64,000 nt of DNA from Cladopsammia gracilis (GCA_022457155.1 JAJGOT010000457.1:372001-436000); one strand, 5' to 3'; shown: positions 30,501-37,662, numbered from the stretch's first letter. Notes: a model not told the origin generated them from the sequence alone. A program made the numbers and translations.

Positions 30501-32232
30501 TGTCAAGTTGAATTAAATACACTTAAAATTGCATGTTTGCCATTAGCCTTGCTAGAATCGATGGCTAAAGGCGGAATCACATAGCTATTTGGAGAGATAA
30601 AGTTCAAAACATGCGAAGGAACAAAAATTTTGGGAAACGACCTTCCCTTCCTTCCTTCCTTCCTTCCTTCCTTCCTTCCTTCCTTCCCTCCCTCCCTCCC
30701 TCCTTCCCTCCTTCCTTCCTTCCTTCCTTCCTTCCTTCCTTCCCTTCCTTCCTTCCTTCCTTCCTCCCTCCCTCCCTCCCTCCCTCCCTCCCTCCCTCCC
30801 TCCCCTCCCTCCCTCCCTCCCTCCCTCCCTCCCTCCTTCCTTCCTTCCTTCCTTCCTTCCTTCCTTCCTTCCTTCCTTTGTTTGTTTGTTTCATTTTTTA
30901 TTTTTTCCACCAATATAAGGTATCAAAATATCAAGTAATCTACAATACTGCTTATGCTCATTTACGTGTTGTGGCAGTGCGCCCCATTAGACGCGCCAAG
31001 GCAAAATTTACGCGGCAATATTTTTCAAATTGCGCAAATCCCGCAATGCCGCACTCTAGAATAAATCCTGTAACTCTGAAATCGACTTGTTGGGCTGAAA
31101 GTATATTGCAATTCCTCAAAGTCGTTGATTCAGGTAGTTTCTCTTTTTTTACAGTTTGGTCCTGATAAGACTTTCAGTCTGCTCAAGGGCTCATTGGGGA
31201 AATTTGATGATTTTTTGTCGCGATGTGAAGAGGATGTTTTCGTCCTGGGACACACCCACGCTTGGGTGGAGAACGAAATTAAGAGTACCAAGAACAAGGA
31301 TTCCATTTTGTATGTTAACACCGGAACCTGGATAGATTCTGCACCCAATGTAAGTATAGTCAGTCCATTTCTGAGACTGCCAAAAGTAGACATCTTAACT
31401 GATCGAGAACTTGTCATAAACGTAAACTGCTTCGTAGATTTATTTGCAATTGAATGGTCATTTAGTTGGGTTTCGTACGACACAGGACCATTGCGAAGAG
31501 CATAATAAACAGCATCTTAGGAGAGTAATGCTTACTACAGTAGCCGTTCCATTGGAATGGTCACAATTTCAGACTTCGTACACAGATTCAAGAGTTATAT
31601 TAGAACCACCTTGTACACGGTGTGATCAACAGCAACACGTAAAAGTTTCTGCTTTCTAACTTTTACATTTTAGGATTTTATACACAGGCTCAAGAGGTAG
31701 AATCTTGCAAAATAACAATAATTACCAAAATACAACTTTCATCAAAAGTTATACTCGACTAAACATGTCTAAGCTTACATAACAAAAGTTGTGAAATTTA
31801 CGTTTTAACGATTTTCCAGCCCGCATGCACCCTGTCTTTGTGATTCCTTAGATATACATGTACAGCTTCAGAAAGTCCACGAATGATTCTTTACGAAAAG
31901 TATCCTCCCAGATCTCGTTAAATATCCCTTGGATCGCATGCCGGTCTTGTTCTTGTTCCTTTTTAGACTTCGAAAAAAGGATCCTAACGAAATGTTACAT
32001 TCCGAATCCATTAGATCATGACGATCTCGTTGCATTGTATTTTTCTATTAAAACGATCATACTTTTTAATGGTGGCTTTTACTTTTAATTTCTCTTCCAG
32101 TTTTCCTTTGCCTACATCGTTTCACCGACGAAGGATAAAGAGGGCACGGTTGAAATCAAGCGACACCACTTAAATCCCAAGGGAACTGATCCGTTTGAAA
32201 CAGTCAAAATGAAAATGTGGTTACCAAAATAA
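222..32232 (+). CDS. Alpha/beta hydrolase - calcineurin-like phosphoesterase fusion gene, 5'-partial, 10 exons seen
   Basis: Exons at 222-478, 1760-2005, 2888-2989, 3452-3692, 12084-12233, 12429-12609, 15964-16416, 19590-19826, 31155-31349 and 32101-32232 (stop TAA) have AG acceptors, GT donors and compatible phases throughout. The first two resemble the hydrolase part that follows GMC/cholesterol oxidases, including the His of [13 protein letters not shown]. After a linker the phosphoesterase motifs appear in order: [29 protein letters not shown] and GHTHAW. All five metal-binding motifs are intact, so catalysis is plausible; the substrate is unknown. The 5' part, presumably GMC oxidoreductase, lies outside the window. 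The introns after exons 2, 4 and 5 start GTTTGT, an unusual donor. That all exons form one transcript is inferred from phase and order; two adjacent genes remain possible. Confidence 0.75.
479..1759 (+). other. Intron with tetranucleotide and ATT microsatellites
   Basis: This intron of the fusion gene holds a degenerate (GTCA)n/(ATCA)n tract at about 564-706 and two (ATT)n tracts at about 1426-1470 and 1577-1622. I see no coding signal in it. Confidence 0.6.
1760..2005 (+). CDS. Exon: alpha/beta hydrolase C-terminal segment with catalytic His
   Basis: The acceptor TTTATAG is before 1760 and the donor is the unusual GTTTGT at 2006. The segment carries the conserved CYLPEST stretch and the [21 protein letters not shown] block, in which His is the expected triad member. 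It ends in phase 1, matching both exon 2888-2989 and exon 3452-3692. Confidence 0.75.
2682..2867. mobile_element. Foldback MITE beside exon 2888-2989
   Basis: The ends read ATTTGGGATATATAAATTAC and, inverted, the same with one change. The interior is also nearly palindromic (GGGCAGTGC ... GCACTGCCC, TTTACGCACTCGTTGG inverted at the far end). It ends 20 bases before the exon. A diverged relative lies at about 2152-2270. A run of AGATTTACATACTATAT repeats at about 2625-2682 precedes it. Confidence 0.75.
2888..2989 (+). CDS. Exon: linker, duplicate 1 (phase 1-1 cassette)
   Basis: These 102 bases (34 codons) have an AG acceptor at 2886-2887 and a GTATGAG donor at 2990. The peptide [20 protein letters not shown]... 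ending PDVDDEATG is a clear paralogue of the start of the next exon. It begins and ends in phase 1, so inclusion or skipping keeps the frame. Confidence 0.65.
3452..3692 (+). CDS. Exon: linker, duplicate 2, longer
   Basis: The acceptor TTTCTTTCAG precedes 3452 and the donor GTTTGT starts at 3693. It begins [20 protein letters not shown] and keeps the LTFPDVDDE block of the previous exon. Where that exon has its donor (ACAG|GTATG) this one reads ACAGACATG, so it runs on through an acidic stretch ([11 protein letters not shown]) to KEPR. Confidence 0.7.
3898..5077 (+). repeat. 1.2 kb repeat, copy A
   Basis: It matches 14,667-15,826 in inverted orientation over its length (for example GCTGTTAGGCTTGG near one end, and a GGCCTGGCC-GAA-GGCCAGG hairpin near the other). 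The flanks 3790-3897 and 5078-5400 match the uninterrupted stretch 13,090-13,890, which shows the site before insertion. No terminal inverted repeats are seen. The hairpin near one end recalls non-autonomous Helitrons, but that is weak. Confidence 0.65.
5359..5402 (+). pseudogene. Relic of a duplicated linker exon end
   Basis: The reading [15 protein letters not shown], followed by the donor-like GTTTGTCAGGTTAATTG, matches both the end of exon 3452-3692 (KEPR|GTTTGTCATGTTAATTG) and that of exon 12084-12233 ([26 protein letters not shown]). The following intron sequence also resembles that after 12,233. No matching acceptor is obvious, so this is probably a leftover of intragenic duplication. 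Confidence 0.5.
5403..7004. other. Intronic sequence without recognised features
   Basis: The first 150 bases resemble the intron after 12,233 (intragenic duplication). The rest, to the TA-rich block at 7,005, shows no gene, clear repeat or RNA signal that I can support. Confidence 0.4.
7005..7158. repeat. TA-rich palindromic element
   Basis: Inverted arms TATATACACTGGTTTTCAAAAACAT and its near-complement (ATGTTTTTGAAAATCAGTGTATATA) flank a (TA)n core. A (TA)n run follows to about 7,215. Confidence 0.6.
7222..7350. repeat. Palindromic MITE set in (TA)n
   Basis: Arms begin ACAGCAGTTTGCAAAAATTT and end with its complement; the inner part (ATATCATTATATCC) is also inverted. A (TA)n tract follows at about 7,366-7,441. 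Confidence 0.65.
7469..7549 (-). tRNA. tRNA-like sequence, 81 nt, with 10-nt insertion (probable pseudogene)
   Basis: On the - strand it runs GTCCTGG ... TCAGGAC (acceptor pairing with one G-U), with an A-box-like GTGTAGTGGTAACAC and a B box GGTTCGAATCC. It differs from the + strand copy at 7,756 by an extra CCAGTCGGCG-type stretch in the anticodon arm. It forms one arm of an inverted repeat with that copy. Confidence 0.45.
7756..7826 (+). tRNA. tRNA-like sequence, 71 nt, with pol III boxes
   Basis: Acceptor GTCCTGG/TCAGGAC, D stem GTGT/ACAC, T arm CGGG-TTCGAAT-CCCG, and a downstream T run (AATTTTT) suit a pol III terminator. The anticodon stem TCGGC/GCCGG encloses an 8-base loop (GCGAGAAA), one more than canonical, so I would not assign an anticodon. 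It could be a diverged tRNA gene or a tRNA-derived SINE head. Confidence 0.45.
7931..8080. repeat. Near-perfect palindrome (arms about 72 bp)
   Basis: The left arm (ATTTCCACCGGTTTTCCGTG...) is mirrored almost base for base by the right arm, with a tiny loop at GTTGCAAC. It is a foldback MITE-type element. Confidence 0.75.
8346..9690. repeat. Dispersed repeat, long copy
   Basis: It starts ATTCAACACATTGAT and ends with a long hairpin (GATATCGCCTAA ... TTAGGCGATATC). Shorter relatives lie at about 55,481-55,672 and 59,489-59,800. This copy has about 1 kb of extra internal sequence with a second CAATGTGTTGAATTATAAAA block near 9,380. Confidence 0.55.
9701..10552 (-). pseudogene. Penelope-like element 1: endonuclease part (GIY-YIG)
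   Basis: This 283-codon frame contains a GIY-YIG nuclease core, [20 protein letters not shown], then RFNNH further on, and a Cys-rich stretch before it ([11 protein letters not shown]). It continues the reverse transcriptase at 10,543-11,547 but in another frame, so one indel near 10,545 separates the two halves. Reading as one polyprotein is the family norm. The dispersed repeat ending at 9,690 abuts its 3' end. Confidence 0.85.
10543..11760 (-). pseudogene. Penelope-like element 1: reverse transcriptase part
   Basis: The open frame 11,547-10,543 has the reverse transcriptase blocks [43 protein letters not shown] and the catalytic [12 protein letters not shown]. Reading upstream in the same frame gives [20 protein letters not shown], a TAA stop (11,566-11,568) and then ADKGSGVVI, typical N-terminal Penelope sequence. 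A stop plus the 3' frameshift make this copy dead. It has no close neighbour gene; it sits in an intron of the + strand fusion gene. Confidence 0.85.
11844..11872 (+). ncRNA. Hammerhead-like core, CTGATGA - stem - GAAA
   Basis: CTGATGA is followed by a stem AGGCAGC/GCTGCT and GAAA, the catalytic core order of hammerhead ribozymes, which occur in Penelope-like elements. It lies just upstream of element 1 but on the opposite strand. I could not find helix I and a clear cleavage site, so activity is doubtful. Confidence 0.35.
11970..12042. repeat. (TA)n microsatellite
   Basis: A pure (TA)n run of roughly 70 bases lies 40 bases upstream of exon 12084-12233. Confidence 0.85.
12084..12233 (+). CDS. 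Exon: linker between hydrolase and phosphoesterase
   Basis: The acceptor is CTTCTTAG and the donor GTTTGT. The 150 bases keep phase 2-2. The start ([15 protein letters not shown]) resembles the acidic stretch of exon 3452-3692, and its end resembles the relic at 5,359, so it belongs to the same duplicated-exon series. The peptide looks like a disordered linker. Confidence 0.65.
12429..12609 (+). CDS. Exon: phosphoesterase motif I
   Basis: The acceptor CTTCTTAG is before 12429 and the donor GTAAGG at 12610. It encodes [20 protein letters not shown], holding the first metal-binding motif (D-x-H) of calcineurin-like phosphoesterases. It ends in phase 0, matching the next exon. Confidence 0.8.
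12649..12933. mobile_element. MITE with inverted ends GCAGATAATTAGATGC
   Basis: The left end GTAGATAATTAGATGC and the inverted right end GCAGATAATTAGATGC differ by one base. The interior carries GGACACTTCGTGACG-like repeats in both orientations. It lies 40 bases after exon 12429-12609. Confidence 0.7.
13487..13756. mobile_element. MITE with AACCCTTTAAGCCCTAA ends
   Basis: AACCCTTTAAGCCCTAA and its inverted counterpart TTAGGGCTTAAAGGGTT bound it. It contains a tandem duplication of about 65 bases (ACATGATCACACAAGATGAG and near copy). Confidence 0.7.
14187..14352. mobile_element. Foldback MITE
   Basis: Arms of about 75 bases start AATAGACAATATTCGTATTC and end with its complement; the loop is AT-rich. 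Confidence 0.7.
14667..15826 (-). repeat. 1.2 kb repeat, copy B (inverted)
   Basis: This is the inverted partner of copy A. Together they form an inverted repeat with about 9.6 kb between the arms. Short open frames inside both copies (around 4147-4371 and 15335-15559) are the same sequence and match no family I know. Confidence 0.65.
15964..16416 (+). CDS. Exon: phosphoesterase core, motifs II-IV
   Basis: This 453-base exon is phase 0 at both ends. It encodes [12 protein letters not shown] (motif II, GD), [12 protein letters not shown] (motif III, GNHD) and RFAHGHDWD (motif IV, GH). The acceptor is TTTTTTTTCCTCAG and the donor GTATAC at 16417. It is the strongest single piece of evidence for a functional phosphoesterase. 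Confidence 0.88.
16464..16642. mobile_element. MITE with ATAGAGTGTTT ends
   Basis: ATAGAGTGTTTGCAAGTGAC and its inverted partner (GTCACGTGAGTAAAAACACTCTAT, aligned with small differences) bound a core with CGGCGGCCATATTGG in both orientations. It follows exon 15964-16416 by 47 bases. Confidence 0.7.
17490..17810 (+). repeat. 55-bp tandem repeat
   Basis: The block CTTAACTTTGAATCATATGA starts near 17539, 17594, 17649, 17704 and 17760, a 55-base period. Degenerate single copies occur near 16,885 and 17,370. Confidence 0.8.
18415..18989. mobile_element. Non-autonomous DNA transposon with TGTGTTCACA-type ends
   Basis: The left end TGTGTTCACACTAGAG and right end CTAATGTGAACACA are inverted, with AAACATGTTT copies near both ends. 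An (AAT)n microsatellite (about 18,503-18,555) is internal. Confidence 0.6.
19590..19826 (+). CDS. Exon: phosphoesterase insert region
   Basis: The acceptor ACTGTCAG precedes 19590 and the donor GTAACT starts at 19827. The 79 codons keep phase 0. The peptide (...[20 protein letters not shown]...) sits where the family has a variable helical insert between motifs IV and V. A second frame is also open for about 50 codons, but only this one joins both neighbours. Confidence 0.65.
20061..22050 (+). repeat. Composite array of LINE 3' ends and 12-bp satellite
   Basis: Three copies of one LINE 3' end (each ending GGGTAAATAAAGTTTTTCTA then TTCTA repeats) start near 20,103, 20,821 and 21,697. Between them lie long arrays of ATTCTACCATCC (20,240-20,820; 21,365-21,690), and CCTT/ATCC tracts close the right side (to 22,050). 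The satellite appears to have grown from the LINE tail. Confidence 0.8.
20821..21168 (+). pseudogene. LINE reverse transcriptase C-terminal fragment
   Basis: The reading [15 protein letters not shown] ... [20 protein letters not shown] ... [19 protein letters not shown] ends at TAG 21,166-21,168. This is the C-terminal region of a non-LTR reverse transcriptase. The jump from DGSLGWT to the QKALMMFKI block is shorter than usual, suggesting an internal deletion. A shorter copy, ...[18 protein letters not shown], recurs at 21,697-21,755. Confidence 0.75.
22097..22770 (+). repeat. Iteron-like array, ten copies, 74-bp period, palindromic core
   Basis: GGAACAYATTGTTCC (one copy starts A; one reads GGAACGCGATGTTCC; one ends GTTCTC) starts at 22097, 22171, 22245, 22308, 22382, 22456, 22530, 22607, 22682 and 22755. 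Each is followed by CAAATTGGTAATT and then TTTTGTTCCGA in the next unit. Spacing is mostly 73-77 bases, close to seven helical turns. Confidence 0.85.
23100..24825 (+). pseudogene. Tyrosine recombinase with C2H2-like N-terminus and Myb-like C-terminus (one frameshift)
   Basis: The first ATG in frame is at 23,100. An N-terminal Cys/His region ([13 protein letters not shown] ... [11 protein letters not shown]) suits a zinc finger, preceded by the basic KPKRLH. The catalytic order is complete: Arg in [12 protein letters not shown], Lys in IDQKTFK, H-x-x-R in [11 protein letters not shown], and [12 protein letters not shown] with His nine residues before the Tyr nucleophile. The C-terminus ([16 protein letters not shown] ... 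[11 protein letters not shown]) is a Myb/SANT-like fold of telobox style. The frame moves by +1 between 23,598 and 23,614, so the gene is broken unless the shift is programmed. It resembles Crypton recombinases in layout, but the helicase partner does not fit them. Confidence 0.8.
24826..24971. terminator. Overlapping poly(A) signals between convergent genes
   Basis: AATAAA on the + strand (24,945-24,950) serves the recombinase. AATAAA on the - strand (complement of 24,877-24,882) serves the helicase. The two 3' ends must overlap within 146 bases. Confidence 0.6.
24972..28099 (-). CDS. SF3 helicase of the mobile element, three exons, about 961 aa
   Basis: Exons 28,099-27,889, 27,821-27,535 and 27,359-24,972 join in frame (donors GTTAGT and GTATTA; acceptors TTTTTCAAG and TTTGTTTCAG). 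Exon 3 holds Walker [11 protein letters not shown], Walker [10 protein letters not shown], a B'-type stretch ([12 protein letters not shown]) and motif C as PMLITAQ, with Gln where Asn is usual. This order is that of superfamily 3 helicases, as in parvovirus and papillomavirus replication proteins. An acidic, then coiled-coil/basic tail follows and ends [12 protein letters not shown], resembling a PCNA-binding box. I see no HUH nickase motif. All frames are open, so this gene may still be functional. It probably unwinds element DNA for replication or excision; that is inference. Confidence 0.82.
28380..29225 (-). repeat. Right-end repeat array of the element, five copies
   Basis: Copies of (GG)CAGCTTTATTTC(A/G)CAT start near 28380, 28874, 28994, 29081 and 29190, preceded in most by GGTGTTGATTT and GGCGATTG. 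Spacing is about 90-120 bases once the LINE insertion between copies 1 and 2 is removed. The unit is unlike the left array. Confidence 0.7.
28420..28800 (-). mobile_element. LINE 3' fragment inserted in the right array
   Basis: On the - strand it reads [20 protein letters not shown] ... [12 protein letters not shown] ... FKRALYFA, the C-terminal end of a non-LTR reverse transcriptase, followed by an AT-rich tail. The array repeat is cut after GGTAACATCCATT and resumes at AGTAATGAAAAGATG, as continuous in copy 2. Confidence 0.7.
29364..30396. repeat. Array of alternating palindromes, about 285-bp period
   Basis: Four copies of a foldback (arms of about 60 bases with CCGTGAGATCCATATGTTCC) alternate with three copies of a second palindrome (GATGAATTACTTCTCTCT ... 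inverted). The units lie at about 29,364, 29,648, 29,935 and 30,217. The outermost arms are more diverged than the inner ones. Confidence 0.85.
30640..30885 (+). repeat. Pyrimidine-only tract, (CCTT)n/(CCCT)n
   Basis: About 245 bases of pure C/T in tetranucleotide blocks, TTCC at both ends and TCCC in the middle. It could form triplex DNA. A related tract lies at 21,955-22,050 on the other side of the mobile element. Confidence 0.9.
31155..31349 (+). CDS. Exon: phosphoesterase motif V (GHTH)
   Basis: The acceptor TTTTTTTACAG precedes 31155 and the donor GTAAGT starts at 31350. It encodes [14 protein letters not shown], the last metal-binding motif, then [15 protein letters not shown], the usual closing strands. 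It follows an 11.3 kb intron that holds the recombinase/helicase element. Confidence 0.85.
32101..32232 (+). CDS. Terminal exon of the phosphoesterase fusion gene
   Basis: The acceptor TTTCTCTTCCAG ends at 32100. The 43 codons ([20 protein letters not shown]...) end ...MKMWLPK and TAA at 32230-32232, a typical last beta-strand segment for the fold. Confidence 0.75.
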   Translation, partial: FSFAYIVSPTKDKEGTVEIKRHHLNPKGTDPFETVKMKMWLPK

Positions 32233-33859
32233 GACTCGTCCACTGTGCTCCAGTTAAACATATGTTGTTTCTTTTTTTTTAAACCAATCAGAGCCAAAAC
32301 CAAAAGCAATATTTTCACAAAATCTGAAAGACAGTGGAAATCCACCTTTACGCGTGGTTTCCCGCGCTTGAAACGGTTGGGTGTGTGTGTGTTTTAAGTT
32401 CTGATTGGTCAATTATGTTCTGTTTGCTATGATTGGCCAAATTTCATTTAATACTTTACTTAAATTAGTGCTTTTAGTGTTTTTCTATAGTTCGATAAAT
32501 AGTCGCGATGCTTCTGTCAATCAATGACACACAAATATTTTAATGATATTATAGTTTAGATTAAAATTTAGAGCGTGAAACTTTCATGTTTTTTAGATTT
32601 TTTTGACATGGTTTTTATTGTTCTAAGTCCCAAAAGGCAGTTACTTATACTGGTATCTTTATCTTGTCCCATTATACTGTTAGATAAATGCCTTGTGCTT
32701 CGCGAATGGTCAAGTGTAACCACTTATTGTTTATCCGCATACTTCGTGGAGGACGGCTTGTCTATCTGATCAGGAAATCTAAATCAAGAAACCAACTCAA
32801 GTTTACATAAGACATAGAGTTAGTTTTCTGGAAGCTTTCCTCGAATTTTGATTGGCTAATGGTAATGTCGTGCCGGTTACGATGCCTCGGTCGCAGCACA
32901 AGCCGAGTTATATACAGACTGGGAAAAACTAGGAAGTGAGATCGGACATCAGCATAAAGGTGCCAATATACAACAGACTTAATCAGTCGATTGATGACCT
33001 CTGACACCTCCACCTAACCACCCCATAAATGTGAATCACGACAGACCATACTTTTTTTCAAACTATGATATCCCTTGTCAAAATGACAAGGCCAACGGCT
33101 TAAAGCCACTACCGCACGCGATTATCTCAACTGAGACAATGGATTAAGCACAGTCAACATGACCTTACCAGTCCTGGTTGTTGGTGCGGACGGAAGTCGA
33201 ACTCGTGACCTCTCGAACCAGGTGGCGGATTGGAAAGTCGATCTTCACGAAGTTTGCTGTTAAAAAGTGGTGACCCTTACCCTTCACTCTGTGATAAAAA
33301 TTTCAGAAACGATTTCGGATAAAAGCTCGTAACTGTGTGGATGCATCAGCTGATATAGTTTAGTATAAAGTATAACGCGTACTTGTTTTTTTTTTTCATT
33401 TTTCTTAACCAATTGTGTGGAGTGTTTTTTTCCAAAAGCATTTGGCTTTTTTATCATATACTGTAGGAAATACGTCATCTACAAATCCTTTCCAAAACAT
33501 CTCGCTTCGTTTGGCAGTAAGTTTCACGTACTTTCCATTTACACAGGAAAACCTAACAGGTGACTTTAACATTCTACCCAGGCGTTCTTTTCCCGCCCAC
33601 TTCATTTTTGGCGCGAATTCATGACAACACTAATACAACAACGCGTTCACAGGCAAATACACGAACATTACGCTTGCTTGCGAGGGGAAGGGAAAGTCTG
33701 GGGACTAGGAAATTAAGCGCCCCTGTACGTTTTCCGCCGTTGGAAAACAAGAGGGAACGCCTAAACCTAGAGAGAGTAGGCTGTATTAACTTGATTTATC
33801 GATCCGGTCCGTGCGGGGGCAGTGTCCGCCCCGGGAACTGCGTAGGATATAGGTTTACG
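32233..33859. other. No recognised gene
   Basis: This stretch lies downstream of the fusion gene. Short open frames only; no conserved motif, repeat pair or RNA signal that I can support. Confidence 0.4.
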
Positions 33860-34699
33860 CCCGGCATAGTAAATCGAACCCAATCGAACTAAATTTCAAT
33901 CGAACTCAATCGAACTCAATTCATGGATTGAGTTCGATTGAGTTCGGCAATCGAACGAAATCGAACTCACCGAAAAGAAAAAAAATCAATCGAACCCAAT
34001 CGAACGCTTCGATTTTCGAATTCGTGATTTGCGTAAAACAGGCGTTGAAAATCCATAACCAAATCTTGGAAGCTCGAGTTACTTCAGCCCGGAGTGTAGC
34101 GCACGTGTTTTTCGTAAACGAAGAAATTCCACAGAAATGGCTTCAGATGCGCTGTGGATTGTAAGCTTCAAATGCGTAGTAAAAGGCTACCAGAAATGCC
34201 GCTTTGACGTCATTGTATTTTTGCATAAAAGTAACCCTTCGAGTTGTCTTGCCGCAATTGTAAGTTAGCTAAAAATGGAAAGGGTACAACAATTTCAGAA
34301 TACGCCCGTGGGAATAATGATAGCTTTGCTCTGTTCTGTTCTGTTCTGTTCTCTTAACTGCCGTGGACAGTTTATAAATGGGGTTTCTGTTATTGAATAA
34401 ATTGTAAAAAAGCACAAGAAAAACCTGCTTTGATGGGCTTGCTTTGGGCTTGCTTTGTATAGGTTTACCAGAGCCAATCGAACGCAATCCATTTGATTGT
34501 GTTCGATTGAGTTCGGTTTCCGAACTCAGTCGAACACAATCAGATGGATTGAGTTCGATTTGTTCGATTTGTTCGAATGAATTGTTCGGAAATCGAACTC
34601 ACTGAAAGTCCGGTGTTCGATTTCGTTCGATTGCCGAACTCAATCGAACTCAATCCACGGATTGAGTTCGATTTCGAACGTTCGATTTACTATGCCGGG
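33860..34699. mobile_element. 840-bp non-autonomous DNA transposon, 7-bp target duplication
   Basis: Ends CCCGGCATAGTAAATCGAAC and its exact inverse are flanked by GTTTACG on both sides (33,853-33,859 and 34,700-34,706). Both ends carry many TCGAACTCAA repeats in both orientations. There is no coding capacity. Confidence 0.8.
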
Positions 34700-35754
34700 G
34701 TTTACGGAGCTTACTGTTTGCATGTGGGTGGTTTTGCTATCAATGACAGCTATAGTATTCACTACAGGGGCTAGCGACAGCCATTTTAGTACTGACATAC
34801 TGTTTCCCTGTCGGTCTGTCATTACACTGCAATGATCAGCCTTACCGGTTTTCCTCAAACCTTTTGCGTTTCGTGTTTGCATGGCCGAGACAGATCTTCA
34901 TGGTAATGATAGACAACGCTAAATATTAGAGCCAGTGGAAAAGAGAAAAGAAAAGTATTTGGAACAACTGGACTAATAATATAATAACAAGAGAAATGTA
35001 TTTGAAATACTGTACTAATAAAGGGTTTGTGGTTGCATTTTTTGTGGCGTATGGTTAGACTGCCGGGAGAGGGGTAAGGAGGAGGGGGATCTGCACTTTA
35101 TAACCTACCTATATAACTATAATTTTTTATGTGCTGTCTTAAGGCCGGTTTACACATGCCATTCTTGCCGTGCTCTCCAATGCAACTTTTGTCGCAAGTG
35201 TTAACTAGCGGCGATTTCCTGTGCGATTCGGGTGGGACATTTGCTTTGATTTGCTGTGATTTCCCAAAAGTCGCCGCCAAGTTGCATCAGGTTTCGAACA
35301 TGTTCGAAACCTCTGCGACGTCGCATTTTATAGTCAAGTTATTACTGAAACCTCACGAATTAAGCGACTACCTCTCTTAGTGCCGCGGCCACTTTCAATG
35401 CCTCTGATTTGAATTTTTCTATTGTTCTTAACTTCTAGTTAGCGACCTCTGACCTAAAGCCCTATGCACACAATGAATTTTTTTTCATAAATGAATTATC
35501 TGTGTGTACGGATGGACAATTTTCTCTGACAAGTTACCTTGTCTATGCGCCGACAAGGCCTTAGGGGCAGCGGAGCAACACGTCCCCGAAAATAAACACA
35601 CAGTAGGTACGTACATGAAGACATTTGCACTAATAAGAGAGATATCCAATTAACTCCTGTACTGAAATCTTTTAATTTTATCAGATACTAAAAAGAACAC
35701 AGAAAGGATTTATCGAAAAGCATGCGTATTTAACTATGTTCTTCAGAACTAGAC

Positions 35755-35928
35755 CAGGGGCGGATCCAGGTTTTTTTTTAGGAGGGGGTGCACCACTAAG
35801 GAATGTTTTTTTTTTCCACATAGTTTTTTTTTTTTTGCAGAATACCAGTTGTATTAGAAAACCGCAGGTCATCTCAGGGGGGGAGGGGGGTGCGCACCCC
35901 CTGCACCCTCCCCCTGGATCCGCCCCTA
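35755..35928. mobile_element. MITE with CAGGGGCGGATCCAGG ends
   Basis: CAGGGGCGGATCCAGG and its inverse at the right bound it, and TAGAC lies on both sides. These ends are of hAT-like type. The interior has homopolymer runs. Confidence 0.7.
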
Positions 35929-35999
35929 TAGACTTTACATACACATGCTTTACTATACATCATTTCTTATGTTCAATTATTGTTATCTTGTTACAGCAT

Positions 36000-37660
36000 T
36001 AATCAAAGGGCTCTAAGAGCCATCTCGTGAATATGAAACAAGGTAAGATTAACTTTAGTTGTTCTTGATGTTTTGTAATTAAGTTTTAAGCTTTAAGAAT
36101 CCTGTAACTTCGAACCATTATCCAATGTTTTAGCCAGCAAAGCAGTGAACCGTACAAAAACCCTTGCAATCCACAGTTAACGCTTATAATGAGTGTAAAT
36201 GAGCACTCGATCAGTCGGTCGGCCATCACTGGGATGTAAACTGTTTTTGGTATTCCCCAGGGTACACGTCATCCAGTTGTCACGTTTCAGACAATGCATA
36301 TTTAATTCCCCAATGTATTACGTCACCTCGTCTTCTACGGCAATATTTAATTATCAATATTTAACCATCAAGTGTCACGCAATCGTCTTTACACGGCACA
36401 CGCTAAAATGCAGACTGAGACCAGAATCTTACTACCTAAAAAACACTGGGAAAAAAGTTAAACCAAAAAATTCCTTTGCCCTGCCCTTGCTTTATAGGGG
36501 CTATGTCACCTGTTTTTAGTACCACTTGAAAAGCCAAACAATACCAGAAACTAGTATTCGTTATCTTTGGCTGCGGATGGCCAGGATGGAAATGGATTGC
36601 AAGTTCCTCCCAAGTGTCGTGGGAAAATCGCAGAAAAACTTATTATGGTTTGTTCTTCCTTCAAGAAATCACTTGATATTATCTTCTTGGTGTTCTAAAA
36701 GCAATTTTATGTTTGAGCAAAGGTACTCTGTCATATATTTAGTGTATTTTGACTAAAACACAGCAAAATCTGCGTGACAATGCCCCTTTAAATCTAAGGA
36801 ACCCTTTCCCCTTCCCCTAGGTCTTGCGCAATAAAAACGGCACAAGGTGTTTTTTATGCCTATAAACATGTCATTCAAGAAAAAAAATAAGGCAGGTGGT
36901 TCAACTGAAAGCAGCCAACCTTGGCCTGTTTACAACTTACAGAACCAATCAGTTCATTAAGAGCCACACATGCTTAGCTTGCCCAAGTTTGAACTACTTA
37001 TAAAAGCAGACACTCACTGAATTTAAAACATGTATATTTTAAGAAAATCTAATCAGAAAATAGAACTTCAAGATATAAAGGAACTCGACCAACCCTCCTT
37101 ATCAAACCCCACAAAACAGACAGCTCTTGTAGACATTGGGTGGCCTCCATACAAACTGGATAATCGCTAACTGCCAGTCATTTCGGATGTCCTTTTATGG
37201 GAGGCAATACACTGTAAATCTAAAATATTTTTTCCCTCAAAACAAAACTTTTTCAACAACTCCTTACAAGAAAATTGTACATTCCAAATTAAAGGGTTTT
37301 CAGGACATAAACATCGTTAGTGACGTTTCGCTAAAATCTTGTGTAAATTGCCTCAAAAAGTATTAATCTTGTCTAAATCATTATTGGACCCTGTAAATGT
37401 AATAGAAAAAACAAATTGACCAACTCAAAAGATCCTGCATTTATCCTTGTCTCAGGCAAGTACATGTACTATTTAACTAGAATCAGTCACTATTAAAATA
37501 AGATTAAGTGCTTTATCGGGTAAAACACAACATTTTACTGAAATTGAAATTCTTGCCTGGAGCAAATCAGACAAATGGTCAAGTAACTGAGTCATTGAAT
37601 CTACACATCTACAAACAGCTCTGTCAAAGAAATATTGAAGGTGGGAAGGGAGGGGGAAGG
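36000..37660. other. Downstream flank of TRIM copy A; start of segmental duplication
   Basis: No gene recognised. From about 36,420 (AATCTTACTACCTAAAAAAC) on, the sequence is similar in order to 54,490-55,300, which places the downstream edge of the duplicated block here. Confidence 0.5.
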
Positions 37661-37662
37661 AT

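Noticed and set aside
30503..31165. Open frames of SFLP or KEGR repeats
   Set aside because: Artefact of the CCTT/CCCT tract, which lacks stops in several frames.
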